A stretch of DNA of 64,000 nt from Enterobacter wuhouensis. Its GTDB lineage: Bacteria > Pseudomonadota > Gammaproteobacteria > Enterobacterales > Enterobacteriaceae. How positions within the stretch are numbered: the first letter of the stretch is position 1; every line of letters starts with the position of its first letter. Below the pieces are notes generated by a model, which was given only the letters and a program-made list of their open reading frames with translations, did not search any database and was not told the origin of the DNA. A program made the position numbers and the translations under genes. The DNA is taken from NCBI RefSeq assembly GCF_004331265.1, contig NZ_SJOO01000003.1, positions 483,646-547,645 of the forward strand. The letters run 5' to 3'. This document shows, piece by piece, positions 46,281 to 55,110 of this stretch.

Positions 46281-47489
46281 ATGCCCGTCTGGCTGGATGC
46301 CATCCCTGAAAAGGCTCCTAAGGTAGCGCGTCCCGGCACCCGTCGCTGGCTGCTGTTCCTGGCATTTGTCATGCTGGGGGGCATAGCGCTCACGTTATGG
46401 TGCTGGACGTCAGAAAGAACAGGATTTGTCTTCTGGTTCACCGCGCTGGGTCTTCCATTCTGCACTTGGGGGCTTCTGTTTGGTTTACGCCGGTTTGCCT
46501 ATAAAGCCGAACAGGTCGGTGCCGGGTCTCGTAATGCCGAACGCGAAGCACTCATTCAAAGTGAAATTCTGCGCGGTCAGCGCTGCGCCTGGATCCTCGG
46601 TACGCACATCCAGGCTCCGGCCGGAAACAAAGCCGATGACCTGCTGGAGGCAATGAAAGTCGCTGCTCCCGTTATCGACTTCTCTTGCCCACGAGGATGT
46701 GACAAACCGGTCAGATACGCGGCATTACCAGAATATCAGACGGATTTAACGAAGGCCCTGAAAGCGGCGGTTAATAAACTAACCACGCGTGTAGAGGGGA
46801 TAGTTAAGCCGCTTCCTCCCGAGCTGCCATGCTGGCTGATGCTCGATTGTGATAACGATCTGTATCCCCTGATTGAAGAGCAGCTTAAAGCCGATCTCTC
46901 ACTCAAGACGGGCAGGCTATTTCGCCTGATGGCCGGAAAAGGGCTGGGGGCGTTTGATGCCTGGCTGGACAAGCGATGGGACGCCCCGGGCATTCTGGTT
47001 GCCATCACGCTGTCGTTACCGGCGTCTCCCCGGGAAGAAGACGCTGATGCTGTATCAATGGTGGTATTGAGCAACCGCAAAGCCAATGCCTGGCCGGATG
47101 CGCTCCGCCTCCATCGCCCCGAAAGGGGATCAGAAACAACGCTCACAAAGACGCTCACCCGGGCGCTGCTCTGGTCGAAGACCCTGCCCAATGAACTCAA
47201 AGGAAGCTGGATCTCCGGTCCCACATTGACGTCGGGCAGCGGCTGGAATAATGCCTGCGAAGAGAGCGAAGTGGAATTTAGTCTTTCAGAAGACAATTCC
47301 AGTATCGATCCCGTGCTGGGATATACCGGCCATGCGGCCCCATGGGTTGCCATCACGCTCGCCGATGCAGCCTTTGAACAACGAGGGGTGCAGGTTATCG
47401 CCGCACAACCCGCCGCTGACAAAGACGACGTCTGGATCGCCGTCATCACCAAAGAAGAAGTTCGCAAGGAATCGCCTAAGAATGTCTAA
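46281..47489 (+). CDS. Unknown T6SS-associated membrane protein encoded before tssM
   Basis: The start at 46281 (MPVWLDAIPEKAPKVARPGT) is two bases after the PAAR stop and gives 402 residues. Two transmembrane helices lie near the N-terminus (RRWLLFLAFVMLGGIALTLW and FVFWFTALGLPFCTWGLLFG). The rest is cytoplasmic-like and mixed alpha/beta. I see no known catalytic motif. Its stop overlaps the tssM start by eight bases, so it is coupled to tssM, and its GC content and codon use match the core genes rather than the cargo. A role in or beside the TssM membrane complex is likely from context only. Confidence 0.7.
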   Translation: MPVWLDAIPEKAPKVARPGTRRWLLFLAFVMLGGIALTLWCWTSERTGFVFWFTALGLPFCTWGLLFGLRRFAYKAEQVGAGSRNAEREALIQSEILRGQRCAWILGTHIQAPAGNKADDLLEAMKVAAPVIDFSCPRGCDKPVRYAALPEYQTDLTKALKAAVNKLTTRVEGIVKPLPPELPCWLMLDCDNDLYPLIEEQLKADLSLKTGRLFRLMAGKGLGAFDAWLDKRWDAPGILVAITLSLPASPREEDADAVSMVVLSNRKANAWPDALRLHRPERGSETTLTKTLTRALLWSKTLPNELKGSWISGPTLTSGSGWNNACEESEVEFSLSEDNSSIDPVLGYTGHAAPWVAITLADAAFEQRGVQVIAAQPAADKDDVWIAVITKEEVRKESPKNV

Positions 47490-50400
47490 GGTAAAAGTAA
47501 AAACTCTCATCGGCTCGGTTGTGACTGTCGCCTTCTTCCTGACAGCCATCGTGGCATTTTTGTTTTATGCCTTTCCGGAAAATGTGGCCTCAGCCACCGG
47601 ATTCGGACCGTATGACGGCCAGTGCATACTCACATTCTGCGCCATTCTGGTTGCCGCGCTGTTTTTACTCGGCTGGCTGACAGAGAAGGCTTTCGACTTC
47701 GCCGGTAAATCGGGGTTGTACTTCCACTGGGGGCAGAAAAAGTCTCAGATTGCCGCTCCGGTGACGAATACCATTGCCAGCGAAGAAGACGACGAAGAAC
47801 CGGTTTTCAGCGAAGACGCGGTGTCCGAGCACCTGCGCTTTCGCTATGGACGCCGCTGGCAGCGTAAAGTGCGACTCCTGCTGGTAACGGGCAACCCGGA
47901 TGACGTCCATAAAGCGGCCCCGGGCCTGTGTCATGACCTCTGGCAGGAAGGCGACGGCAACGTGCTGATTTATGGTGGTGACGCGCAGTCACTTCCGGAT
48001 GAGATCTTCCTTTCAAAACTGAAACGCCTGCGTTCCGGCCAGCCGGTTGATGGCATTATTCAGGTGATGAGTACTTCAGCCCTCCCGACGGATATCGAAC
48101 GGGATGCCTTCTTGCGTTGCCGCCAGAAAGCCGACCATCAGTTGGGCTGGCAGGCTCCCGTCTGGCTGTGGCTGACTGACAACGCTACCGGTGCTCAACT
48201 GGGGGCTGAAACGACTGCTACAGGGGTTATTTTCGGACCGGAAGGCACCGTAAAAGGGGCGCGTGAAGCGTTTTCTACGCTGGCGCAACGCCTGCAAAAA
48301 GCCGGTATGGCGCAGATACTGAATAATCCGGCTCATAACGGCCTGCTTCAGCTGTCCTCCCGTATGCAACACGAACTGAAAGCCAGTCTGACCGTTTTGC
48401 TCAGCGGGCTGATGCAGGGATCTGCGGCTTGGCGTTTACGCGGTGTCATGTTCAGCCCTGAACTGGCCGTTGCCGGAACGGTGCCGAACACACGCTCCGA
48501 CACACCGACCTGGAAAGCCGTCATTGATGACTGTGCCACAGTACGCGCCAGAAAACTGGGCTTCGACTGGCTGAAGGTGCTGCGCTTAATTCTGCTTTCC
48601 CTGATTGTCCTGTGGGGGGCCGGTACTCTGCTGTCCCTCATCGTTAACCGTACCCAGATTTATCAGGCGCAGGAGACGGCAAGGCAGGCGGCGGATACTG
48701 CAAAACCCCTGGCTGAACGCCTGCACAACCAGCTTGTGCTCCAGCAGGCCATTGCCCGTCTGCAACATCGTGAGGCGACCGGCGCTCCGTGGTATACCCG
48801 CTTTGGACTCAATCAGGACCACGACACGCTGGTGGCCCTGTGGCCACTGTATGCCCGTAATAATGCGCTGCTGATAAGAGATGTCACGGCTATCCACCTG
48901 AAACAGCAGCTTCAGGCTTTTGTTAATCTTCCGCCAGCCAGCGAAGCCCGTATGCAGGGAACACAGCAGGCTTATGATGTGCTGAAAATTTACCTGATGA
49001 TGGCCAGACCGGACAAAGCTGATGCCGGATGGCTGGCGCAACATGTGCTGACGGCTTGGCCGAAACGGCAGGGTATATCAGATGGCGCCTGGCAGGAAAT
49101 GGCACCAAAACTGCTGGGCTTTTACGCCCAGAACCTGCCGTCACATCCGGAATGGAAAATTAAGCCTGATGCCGGACTTGTCACGACCGTGCGTCAGATC
49201 CTCCTTAAACAGATTGGCCAGCGTAATGCTGAATCCGGGCTGTATCAGGACATGCTGAAGCGCGTTGCCAGCAACTGGCCGGATCTCACGCTGGCGGATA
49301 TGACCGGCGACACGGATGCCTCCACCGTCTTCAGCACAGAAGAGGTGGTGCCGGGCATGTTTACCCGCCAGGCCTGGGAAGAACAGGTGCAGGATGCAAT
49401 TGATGCGGTGGTTAAAACTCGCCGCGATGAAATCGACTGGGTGCTGACGGATAAAACCCATCAGCCCGGAAGCGATGTTTCGCCGGAAGCGCTGAAGTCT
49501 AGGCTGACCGAACGTTACTTTACCGATTTCGGCAATGCCTGGCTGAATATGGTCAACAGCATCCAGTGGCACGAAGCGGCCTCGCTCTCTGACGCGATCG
49601 CCCAGCTCAATCTGATCGGTGACGTGCGCCAGTCGCCACTGGTGGCGCTGATGAACACCCTGGCATGGCAGGGAAAAACCGGCGAGAAGGGGGAAGCGCT
49701 GGCGGATTCGATAGTGGATTCTGCGAAAAAGCTGGTTGGCCGGAAAAAGAGTGTGAAGCAGTTTATCGAACAGGCGCAGGGACCACGCGGTCCGCTGGAC
49801 GATGTGTTTGGTCCGCTGACGGGATTCATGGAGGGAAAAGAGGGTACCGGACGTAACGGTAACCTGAGTTTTCAGTCCTGGCTTGCCCGTGTCACCCAGG
49901 TACGCCTGAAACTTCAGCAGGTCACCAGCGCGCCGGATCCACAGGCAATGTCTCAAATGCTGGCTCAGACCGTGTTCCAGGGCAAGGCTATTGACCTGAC
50001 TGACACACGTGACTACAGCAGTCTGGTGGCGGCGAGCCTGGGCCAGGAGTGGAGCGGGTTCGGCCAGTCATTGTTTGTTCAGCCGCTGGATCTGGCCTGG
50101 CGACAGGTGCTGACCCCGGCAGCAGAAAGCCTCAATACCCGCTGGCAGACGACCATTGTCGATCAGTGGAATAAAGCTTTTGCCGGCCGCTATCCGTTTA
50201 AAGCCACAGGAAGTGATGCTTCCTTACCGCTGCTGGCTCAGTTCCTGCGCGGCGATTCAGGTCGCATCGCCACGTTCCTGAAAACCAGCCTTGGCGGCAT
50301 TCTCCACCAGGAGGGGAACCGCTGGGTAGTGGATCCTTCTGCAAGCCAGGGAATGGAAGTGAGCCCGGATTTCCTGCGGGCAATTAACCAGCTGGCCGAA

Positions 50401-50853
50401 CTGTCGGACATTGTTTTTGCCCAGGGCGATGCGGGCGTTCACTTTGAATTAATGGCGCGTACTTCCCGTGATGTGGCCCGTATGCAGCTGACGCTTGATG
50501 AACAGAATCTGGACTTCTTTAACCAGATGGAAAGCTGGCAGAGTTTTACCTGGCCGGGAAACACGTATTACCCGGGTGTCAGCCTTCGCTGGCGCAGCGT
50601 GAACAGCGGGATGCAGCTCTACACCAGCAACCAGGGGAACTGGGGGTTCATCCGGCTGCTTGATAAGGCATTAATTACCCCTCTTGATGCGAGCCGCACA
50701 CAGCTGGTCTGGATCACCCCCGACGGTAATCCGCTGAAGTTTGTTATGCGCAGTGAGCTGGGTGACGGTCCACTTGCCCTGCTGAAGCTCCAGGGATTTA
50801 CGCTGCCCAACGCTATTTTTAACGTCGAGGCTGGCGCAGAAGAGCGCCAGTAA
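47482..50853 (+). CDS. tssM: T6SS membrane-complex protein TssM (IcmF family)
   Basis: The 1123-residue TssM starts at ATG 47482 (MSKVKVKTLIGSVVTV). Two transmembrane helices open the protein (about 8-28 and 44-62) and a third lies near residues 353-380 (LRLILLSLIVLWGAGTLLSL). The cytoplasmic domain between has LLLVTGNPDDVHKAAPGL where some TssM proteins have a GxxGxGKT Walker A, so this one lacks an NTP-binding loop. The large periplasmic part ends in the TssJ-binding beta-domain (WPGNTYYPGVSLRW, PNAIFNVEAGAEERQ). Its 3' end is partly duplicated at 51832-51873. Confidence 0.95.
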   Translation: MSKVKVKTLIGSVVTVAFFLTAIVAFLFYAFPENVASATGFGPYDGQCILTFCAILVAALFLLGWLTEKAFDFAGKSGLYFHWGQKKSQIAAPVTNTIASEEDDEEPVFSEDAVSEHLRFRYGRRWQRKVRLLLVTGNPDDVHKAAPGLCHDLWQEGDGNVLIYGGDAQSLPDEIFLSKLKRLRSGQPVDGIIQVMSTSALPTDIERDAFLRCRQKADHQLGWQAPVWLWLTDNATGAQLGAETTATGVIFGPEGTVKGAREAFSTLAQRLQKAGMAQILNNPAHNGLLQLSSRMQHELKASLTVLLSGLMQGSAAWRLRGVMFSPELAVAGTVPNTRSDTPTWKAVIDDCATVRARKLGFDWLKVLRLILLSLIVLWGAGTLLSLIVNRTQIYQAQETARQAADTAKPLAERLHNQLVLQQAIARLQHREATGAPWYTRFGLNQDHDTLVALWPLYARNNALLIRDVTAIHLKQQLQAFVNLPPASEARMQGTQQAYDVLKIYLMMARPDKADAGWLAQHVLTAWPKRQGISDGAWQEMAPKLLGFYAQNLPSHPEWKIKPDAGLVTTVRQILLKQIGQRNAESGLYQDMLKRVASNWPDLTLADMTGDTDASTVFSTEEVVPGMFTRQAWEEQVQDAIDAVVKTRRDEIDWVLTDKTHQPGSDVSPEALKSRLTERYFTDFGNAWLNMVNSIQWHEAASLSDAIAQLNLIGDVRQSPLVALMNTLAWQGKTGEKGEALADSIVDSAKKLVGRKKSVKQFIEQAQGPRGPLDDVFGPLTGFMEGKEGTGRNGNLSFQSWLARVTQVRLKLQQVTSAPDPQAMSQMLAQTVFQGKAIDLTDTRDYSSLVAASLGQEWSGFGQSLFVQPLDLAWRQVLTPAAESLNTRWQTTIVDQWNKAFAGRYPFKATGSDASLPLLAQFLRGDSGRIATFLKTSLGGILHQEGNRWVVDPSASQGMEVSPDFLRAINQLAELSDIVFAQGDAGVHFELMARTSRDVARMQLTLDEQNLDFFNQMESWQSFTWPGNTYYPGVSLRWRSVNSGMQLYTSNQGNWGFIRLLDKALITPLDASRTQLVWITPDGNPLKFVMRSELGDGPLALLKLQGFTLPNAIFNVEAGAEERQ

Positions 50854-50869
50854 CGATGGGCGGGAAACT
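50812..50869 (+). repeat. tssM 3'-end direct repeat, left copy
   Basis: These 58 bases cover the last 13 codons and stop of tssM plus the start of the following gene. They match 51832-51889 at 50 of 58 positions by hand count, with the last 32 bases (50838-50869) identical. The two copies are exactly 1020 bases apart and bracket a cargo module. Confidence 0.9.
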
Positions 50870-50891
50870 GAATCCTCAGCCCTCAATATGA
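50856..50891 (+). pseudogene. Stub of the AcrVA2-like gene start, cut by the cargo module
   Basis: Directly behind tssM an ATG opens the 11-codon frame MGGKLNPQPSI and stops. Its first five residues equal those of the gene at 51876 (MGGKLHPAIAFAK). The downstream gene was therefore interrupted after about five codons and its start re-created beyond the module. Confidence 0.75.
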
Positions 50892-50927
50892 AAATGGAGT
50901 TAGCTTATGTTTAAGCATTTGGATACA
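50880..50927 (+). repeat. Module left-end sequence, copy A
   Basis: These 48 bases align without gaps to 58528-58575, with 36 matches by hand count. They include the shared AGCTTATG context of a small start codon. They mark the left border of the cargo modules placed after tssM and after tssF. Confidence 0.7.
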
Positions 50928-51278
50928 GGGCTAATTCAATTCATGTCTGATACTGCAAAAGACTTAGGGACGACAACGTCAAAACTTGCTGCCATGACAC
51001 ATGTAGAACAGATGAATTATGTGAAGAAGTATTTTGAAATGCAGGCTAATAATTTTGATCATCCTACGAACAAATGGTCATTGGGTGATGTATATCTTTC
51101 AATATTCACACCAGCAGCCATGTTACTCAAAGATTCAGATATCGTATACGCAAAGGGACAACGCGCCTATGCTGTTAACCAGTTCCATGACAGAAATAAA
51201 GATGGAAAGATTATTAAAAGTGAAATTGTAAAAAATATAGACGAATTTTATGCTAAAGGGTTTAATTATGAAGGTTAA
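50907..51278 (+). pseudogene. Headless SLT-transglycosylase effector tip (orphan C-terminus)
   Basis: The 123-codon frame starts MFKHLDT, like the small ORF at 58555 (MPKSLNT), and then runs straight into GLIQFMSDTAKDLGTTTSKL. That is the middle of the SLT domain of the effector at 58747 (GLIQFMDDTAKDLGTSTRQL). Similarity continues to the end (VKKYFEMQANN, FHDRNKDGKIIKSEIVKNI). The part holding the catalytic Glu and the whole M23 core are missing, so a deletion has joined the small ORF start to the effector tip. It should not be enzymatically active. The immunity-like gene behind it is intact and overlaps it by 11 bases. Confidence 0.85.
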
Positions 51279-51756
51279 TTTTATGAAGTTAAAATTCGGG
51301 AATTATTTCCTTCCGATTTTTGTCGTATCTTCTTTCTTTGGCACATCTGCACTGGCAAGTGAAATTCCGCATGTACACACGACTGTAGAAAAAGGAATGT
51401 GTAGTATTGAAATAGATGGTGGTACGATTGACAATTACAAATGCAATTATTTTCGCGCACCATTCGTTCTAAACTACTCCTACTTATATGAAGCCGACAA
51501 GCAAATATTTGTTTTGATTGATAGCCCGATGGGAAATGCTTGCGATGGTGGCCCATTACATATTTATAGCAAAACAGAAGATGGAAAATTCAAGCCTTTG
51601 AAGACAATTGATTTCTGTAGGGGGCATTATCCATTAATAACCAGTGGGCCAGAAACTTTCATAATAAAAATTCCTTCAATATCTATTGACGGTACGGATA
51701 AAAAGATCCCGGCTGAGACATGGGAATTAAAGAATGATGAATTAGTTAAGAGATAA
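51268..51756 (+). CDS. Secreted immunity-like protein stranded behind the orphan SLT tip
   Basis: A 162-residue protein starting at ATG 51268 with AAAGGG seven bases before it. It has a signal peptide (FVVSSFFGTSALASE) and cysteines at CSIEI, KCNYF, NACDG and DFCRG, consistent with a disulfide-bonded periplasmic protein. It is not similar to the immunity-like protein at 61022. It overlaps the orphan effector tip and would be its cognate immunity protein by position. Retention of an intact immunity gene after loss of the toxin fits protection against siblings that still carry the effector. Confidence 0.7.
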   Translation: MKVNFMKLKFGNYFLPIFVVSSFFGTSALASEIPHVHTTVEKGMCSIEIDGGTIDNYKCNYFRAPFVLNYSYLYEADKQIFVLIDSPMGNACDGGPLHIYSKTEDGKFKPLKTIDFCRGHYPLITSGPETFIIKIPSISIDGTDKKIPAETWELKNDELVKR

Positions 51757-51773
51757 GGAAGAGGAATTTAATA

Positions 51774-51873
51774 ATGCTCCAGATTATCCGTAAAGGTGAC
51801 AAAGTGTCCTGCCTGGTCGAGTGGCATGGCCGCTATCTTCAGCGTCGCCGCTGAAGTAGAAGAGCGCCAGTAA
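51774..51873 (+). pseudogene. PAAR gene scrap fused to a tssM 3'-end remnant
   Basis: The frame at 51774-51854 reads MLQIIRKGDKVSCLVEWHG, which is the start of the PAAR protein at 46015 after a deletion between its two RKGDK motifs. It breaks off in the HG region. In another frame, codons 51832-51870 encode AIFSVAAEVEERQ plus stop, matching the TssM end AIFNVEAGAEERQ. So a PAAR 5' scrap is joined to a diverged copy of the tssM 3' end. It retains a ribosome-binding site but cannot make a working PAAR. Confidence 0.85.
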
Positions 51874-51889
51874 CGATGGGCGGGAAACT
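51832..51889 (+). repeat. tssM 3'-end direct repeat, right copy
   Basis: This is the right partner of 50812-50869: 50 of 58 bases match, and 32 are identical at 51858-51889. It includes the ATG of the next gene at 51876. It differs from the local tssM at several codons, so it looks like the end of a different tssM allele rather than a fresh local copy. Confidence 0.9.
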
Positions 51890-52889
51890 TCACCCAGCAA
51901 TCGCTTTCGCAAAACAGGTGGAAGGCTGGTCCCCGGGTATTTTCAGCAAGGTGGATAAATGGCGGGAGGCTGAATCACTGGCTCCCTGGCAGTTTATGAC
52001 GTTTCGCCAGTGTAGACGCTGTCTTGCGGACTGGCTGAAGCATAATCCAGCGCCTGAGGAAGGATTCCTTTGTCCCGCGATCGTGAAACGTTTCCCGCCA
52101 CATATCGTTTATATGACGCTTGCGGCCTGGCGAACCGGTAAAACGCTCCTCCACTGCGATGAATCACTTTTCCGGATCCTGGGAGAAACCCGCCAGACCG
52201 ACGCACTGCCAGGAGAAATGCTTCGCCGCCTGCCATTCTGGGGATTCTGGCTCGATTTTCCGGCTGACACGGTCTTTGCTGAAGGCCAGGGGGCGCTGAT
52301 GGGCGCATTTTTCACCCTTGCCGATCATGATAACCAGACGGATGCGCTGCTCGCCCTGACGCTCGCTCAGGATCCGCTTTCCCGGGAGCACATTCCGATG
52401 GGGATGGAGTATCTCGCGTTAACCGATCCTGTCTCCACGGCCATCAGTCAGCAGGAGGAGGGGATACGTGGATTCTGGCACGCCGTACTGCCGGTGCTGT
52501 TCTGGCTTTGCTCGGAGAATAGTGATGGGGAAGACAGGGGAAACCTGTGAGACCCGCGCCAAGACGCGTCGGAAAGCATCAACGCCTCATCCCGCCCGAT
52601 AAGCCCGTGCAGATTTTTGCGGGCGTCCGGGCCGATTCCGCGCTCAGGCAGGCACCGCGAGCACCGGAAGTCAGTACCTCAGGGGACGGCTCCTCCACGC
52701 CCCCACCGGCGCCTTCGTCCCCATGTCAGAAAAGCCCACTAGCAAAGCTACTGGAAGGGCAAACCCACTCCGGGGGAGGAGAAAAGTGTGCTGCTGAAAT
52801 GGAAGCCACCGAAAATCGTCAATGGCAAGGACGACGATTCTCTGGAAGCCGTCATCAGATTCATGAAAGACATCGTCAAATCATCCTGA
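51876..52889 (+). pseudogene. AcrVA2-family-like gene broken by two frameshifts and a stop
   Basis: The intact first part (51876-52550, 224 codons) ends in VLPVLFWLCSENSDG. The coding sense then moves to another frame near the GGGGAAA run at 52536-52543 (GKHQRLIPPDKPVQIFAGVR) and returns to the first frame before 52716. There RPHVRKAH is followed by TAG (52740-52742) and then QSYWKGKP, ending at 52889. As I recall the AcrVA2 family, its members (about 320 residues) end with an RPHxRxxHWxxYWxG motif, so the TAG probably replaced Trp. Total length would be about 338 codons. AcrVA2 is known as a Cas12a-mRNA-targeting anti-CRISPR from Moraxella, but most relatives have unknown roles. A T6SS-linked role is unproven. 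Confidence 0.6.
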
Positions 52890-52944
52890 ATTAAGATGTG
52901 TCGGTTTAATTATAATGAAATACAGAAGTTATTTAAGGATAAAC

Positions 52945-54129
52945 ATGAAGGGTGTAATTAAATTAAGTTTACTGGCCTTATCAATCTCATTCAGTTTTGT
53001 TGGTTATGCTGAAAGTAAATCTGTAGAGGTCTTAAGCGCTGTCGTTAAGGACAAAAAAATATCAGGTGCGCAGGTGGTTATTCAGCGAAACGGCGAGCAA
53101 TCCATTTCTTCTTTAAGTGATGACTCAGGAAACGTCCAGATTGGCAATAACACAACCGACACAAATGACAGTCTGATAATTATCAAGAAAAATGGATATT
53201 CAACCCTGGTGGCGAAATGTCCATGTGGTGGGATGAGTTATGCATTAAGCCCGACAATGAAAGGGCTTGATAGTATGCGCGTGGTTTTGGGGTGGGGAAG
53301 TTCACCTTCTGATCTTGATTCACATATGGTATATCCCGAAAATCATATTTTCTTCGGCCATAAGTTGGGCGATAATGGAAATCTTGACGTTGATGATACA
53401 GATAGCTATGGACCTGAGACTATTACGTTAACCAGACGAGAGAATGGGAAGCCCTATGTTTATGCTGTTCACGACTATAGTGATAAGTCTGATCCAGATA
53501 CCAAGAATCTCTCCAACAGTGAAGCGAAAGTGTTTGTTTATGTTGGGGAGTCATTAGTTCGGACATATTATGTCCCTAAAGACCAATCGGGGAATTTATG
53601 GACTGTTTTTAAAGTTAATGAAAATGGTGCCATCGAAGATGTGAACAATATAAAAGGTATCTCTGTCGGTGCCAGTGATATCGATAATGTTTTAACGCCA
53701 CTTTTGAATAGCAACGCAACGTTGCCTCATCAAAACTGGGGGGCTGAGCAAATTGATATTTCAAATGCGTTGAATCTTAAGGGTGAAGAATCATACCGTC
53801 GGAAGCAATATGAGGAGGCAATTTCGTTTTTCACAGAGTCAGTCAATAACTATTCAGAAAATGGCAAGGCATATGGCAATCTCGGGTTGGTATATCAGAA
53901 GGTTGGTCGTACGGCTGAAGCTATATGGGCAAACCGCAAAGCTATTACACTGGCCTCTGGTAAAAATGCAGCAACAATCCGGGCTGGTGCAAATTATAAT
54001 ATAGGAAAAATATACGAAGGGGAAAGTCAGTACAGTGATGCCCTAAATTACTACAACGCAGCCAAAAATGAAAAGCAAAACCCTGTTTACGACAATGCGA
54101 TATTAAGAGTAAGCAGCAAAATAAATTAA
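52945..54129 (+). CDS. Secreted DUF2135-like protein with C-terminal TPR repeats
   Basis: The start at 52945 follows AAGGAT and begins a clean signal peptide (LALSISFSFVGYAES); 394 residues. An Ig/carboxypeptidase-regulatory-like region comes first (ISGAQVVIQRNGE). A DUF2135/YfaP-like domain follows at about residues 105-240, with MRVVLGWGSSPSDLDSHMVY and LDVDDTDSYGPETITL. The C-terminal 120 residues hold about three tetratricopeptide repeats (KAYGNLGLVYQKVGRTAEAI and IYEGESQYSDALNYYNAA). It is AT-rich, unlike the tss genes around it, so it looks acquired. It could serve in the periplasm as a scaffold, but I cannot assign a function or an effector partner. Confidence 0.72.
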   Translation: MKGVIKLSLLALSISFSFVGYAESKSVEVLSAVVKDKKISGAQVVIQRNGEQSISSLSDDSGNVQIGNNTTDTNDSLIIIKKNGYSTLVAKCPCGGMSYALSPTMKGLDSMRVVLGWGSSPSDLDSHMVYPENHIFFGHKLGDNGNLDVDDTDSYGPETITLTRRENGKPYVYAVHDYSDKSDPDTKNLSNSEAKVFVYVGESLVRTYYVPKDQSGNLWTVFKVNENGAIEDVNNIKGISVGASDIDNVLTPLLNSNATLPHQNWGAEQIDISNALNLKGEESYRRKQYEEAISFFTESVNNYSENGKAYGNLGLVYQKVGRTAEAIWANRKAITLASGKNAATIRAGANYNIGKIYEGESQYSDALNYYNAAKNEKQNPVYDNAILRVSSKIN

Positions 54130-54146
54130 ATGTTAATGTTCTTTTC

Positions 54147-54176
54147 GCATAACGTTTCACATGCGAAACGTTATGC
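54147..54176 (+). terminator. Perfect 12-bp inverted repeat between the two secreted-protein genes
   Basis: The arms 54147-54158 (GCATAACGTTTC) and 54165-54176 (GAAACGTTATGC) pair perfectly around a 6-base loop, followed by the A/T stretch TTATTAAAAATAAT. It may be a terminator for the DUF2135 gene or an operator. A candidate ATG of the next gene lies in the loop and another in the right arm, so the hairpin could also block translation. Confidence 0.6.
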
Positions 54177-55063
54177 TTATTAAAAATAATGTGGCATCTA
54201 TGATTTTAAACTATACCAGTCGATTTACATACTGTTTAATATGTGCTTGTAAATTGTTGTTTTTAACAACCACTTTTTCGTCCAATGCTTCGGATAATAT
54301 ACCTAAAGTATCATCAACGGTAGATGGCTTGCATATTGTCGCCATTAATAAATTGCCAGCAGCGCCTCAGAAAACTCCTTTTGATGAGCCTGTATTAAAT
54401 TGTGATAGAGATCCACCCAGGACTATCGAGGGAAAAGCCGTTTCATCTCTGGGATGGAGAGTGATTAATGAAATCTCTAACGGAAATTTGACTATCGTTG
54501 GTTTTTTCAGCAAAGGTGAGGATGGTACAAGCGGATCCTGCTTTGTCAAAGATGGAAATGTGGCAATTTATAGCAAGGGTTCTCTCCAGGCTTTAATTTA
54601 TGGTGATAAAATCACCGATGGCTCAAATTCGCCTTTGGGTGCAGTTTCCAAAACCAATTTAAATAACACATTCCGTCTGAGAGAATTTTCCCCGGGTATG
54701 ACCGCAGTTGCTGATTTGTTTTATGACGGTAATGTTGCTCGTGTTCAGCCAATTGCAGCGATAGAACCATTTTGTAACGGGATAGCACCTGTACCAAACA
54801 TTTACGGAAAAGATATTAAAAGCGCCAGAAAATTGCTCAAAAATTATGGATGGAAGCCTGAAAATGTCGAAGCGGACCCGGGCGACTTCATTGCCAAGGA
54901 ATTGAATGCAGAAGGAATTACCGAAGTGGATTCATGCTCTGGGACAGGATTTGGGTTCTGTAACTTCGATTATCAACGTGAAGGTGGGATCTCTTTGAAT
55001 GTCATAACAATGGGGGATGATTTTACAGTAACCGATTACGGTGCCCACTGTCCGGAACAATGA
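54173..55063 (+). CDS. Secreted protein of unknown function with a PASTA-like segment
   Basis: About 296 residues; the start may be 54161, 54173 or 54200, none with a strong ribosome-binding site. A hydrophobic segment (CLICACKLLFLTTTFSSNAS) acts as a signal peptide. Cysteines at LNCDRDP, GSCFVK, PFCNGIAP, SCSGTGFGFCNF and HCPEQ suggest disulfides in the periplasm. The segment PVPNIYGKDIKSARKLLKNYGWKPENV resembles a PASTA repeat, which in other proteins contacts peptidoglycan. It is AT-rich and sits in the acquired stretch before tssA. It may be an immunity or accessory protein, but no effector is adjacent. Confidence 0.6.
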   Translation: MLIKNNVASMILNYTSRFTYCLICACKLLFLTTTFSSNASDNIPKVSSTVDGLHIVAINKLPAAPQKTPFDEPVLNCDRDPPRTIEGKAVSSLGWRVINEISNGNLTIVGFFSKGEDGTSGSCFVKDGNVAIYSKGSLQALIYGDKITDGSNSPLGAVSKTNLNNTFRLREFSPGMTAVADLFYDGNVARVQPIAAIEPFCNGIAPVPNIYGKDIKSARKLLKNYGWKPENVEADPGDFIAKELNAEGITEVDSCSGTGFGFCNFDYQREGGISLNVITMGDDFTVTDYGAHCPEQ

Positions 55064-55110
55064 TCAATGGAAGCGTTTAACTTTTCATCTAGTAATGAAT
55101 GGGGAAATAA

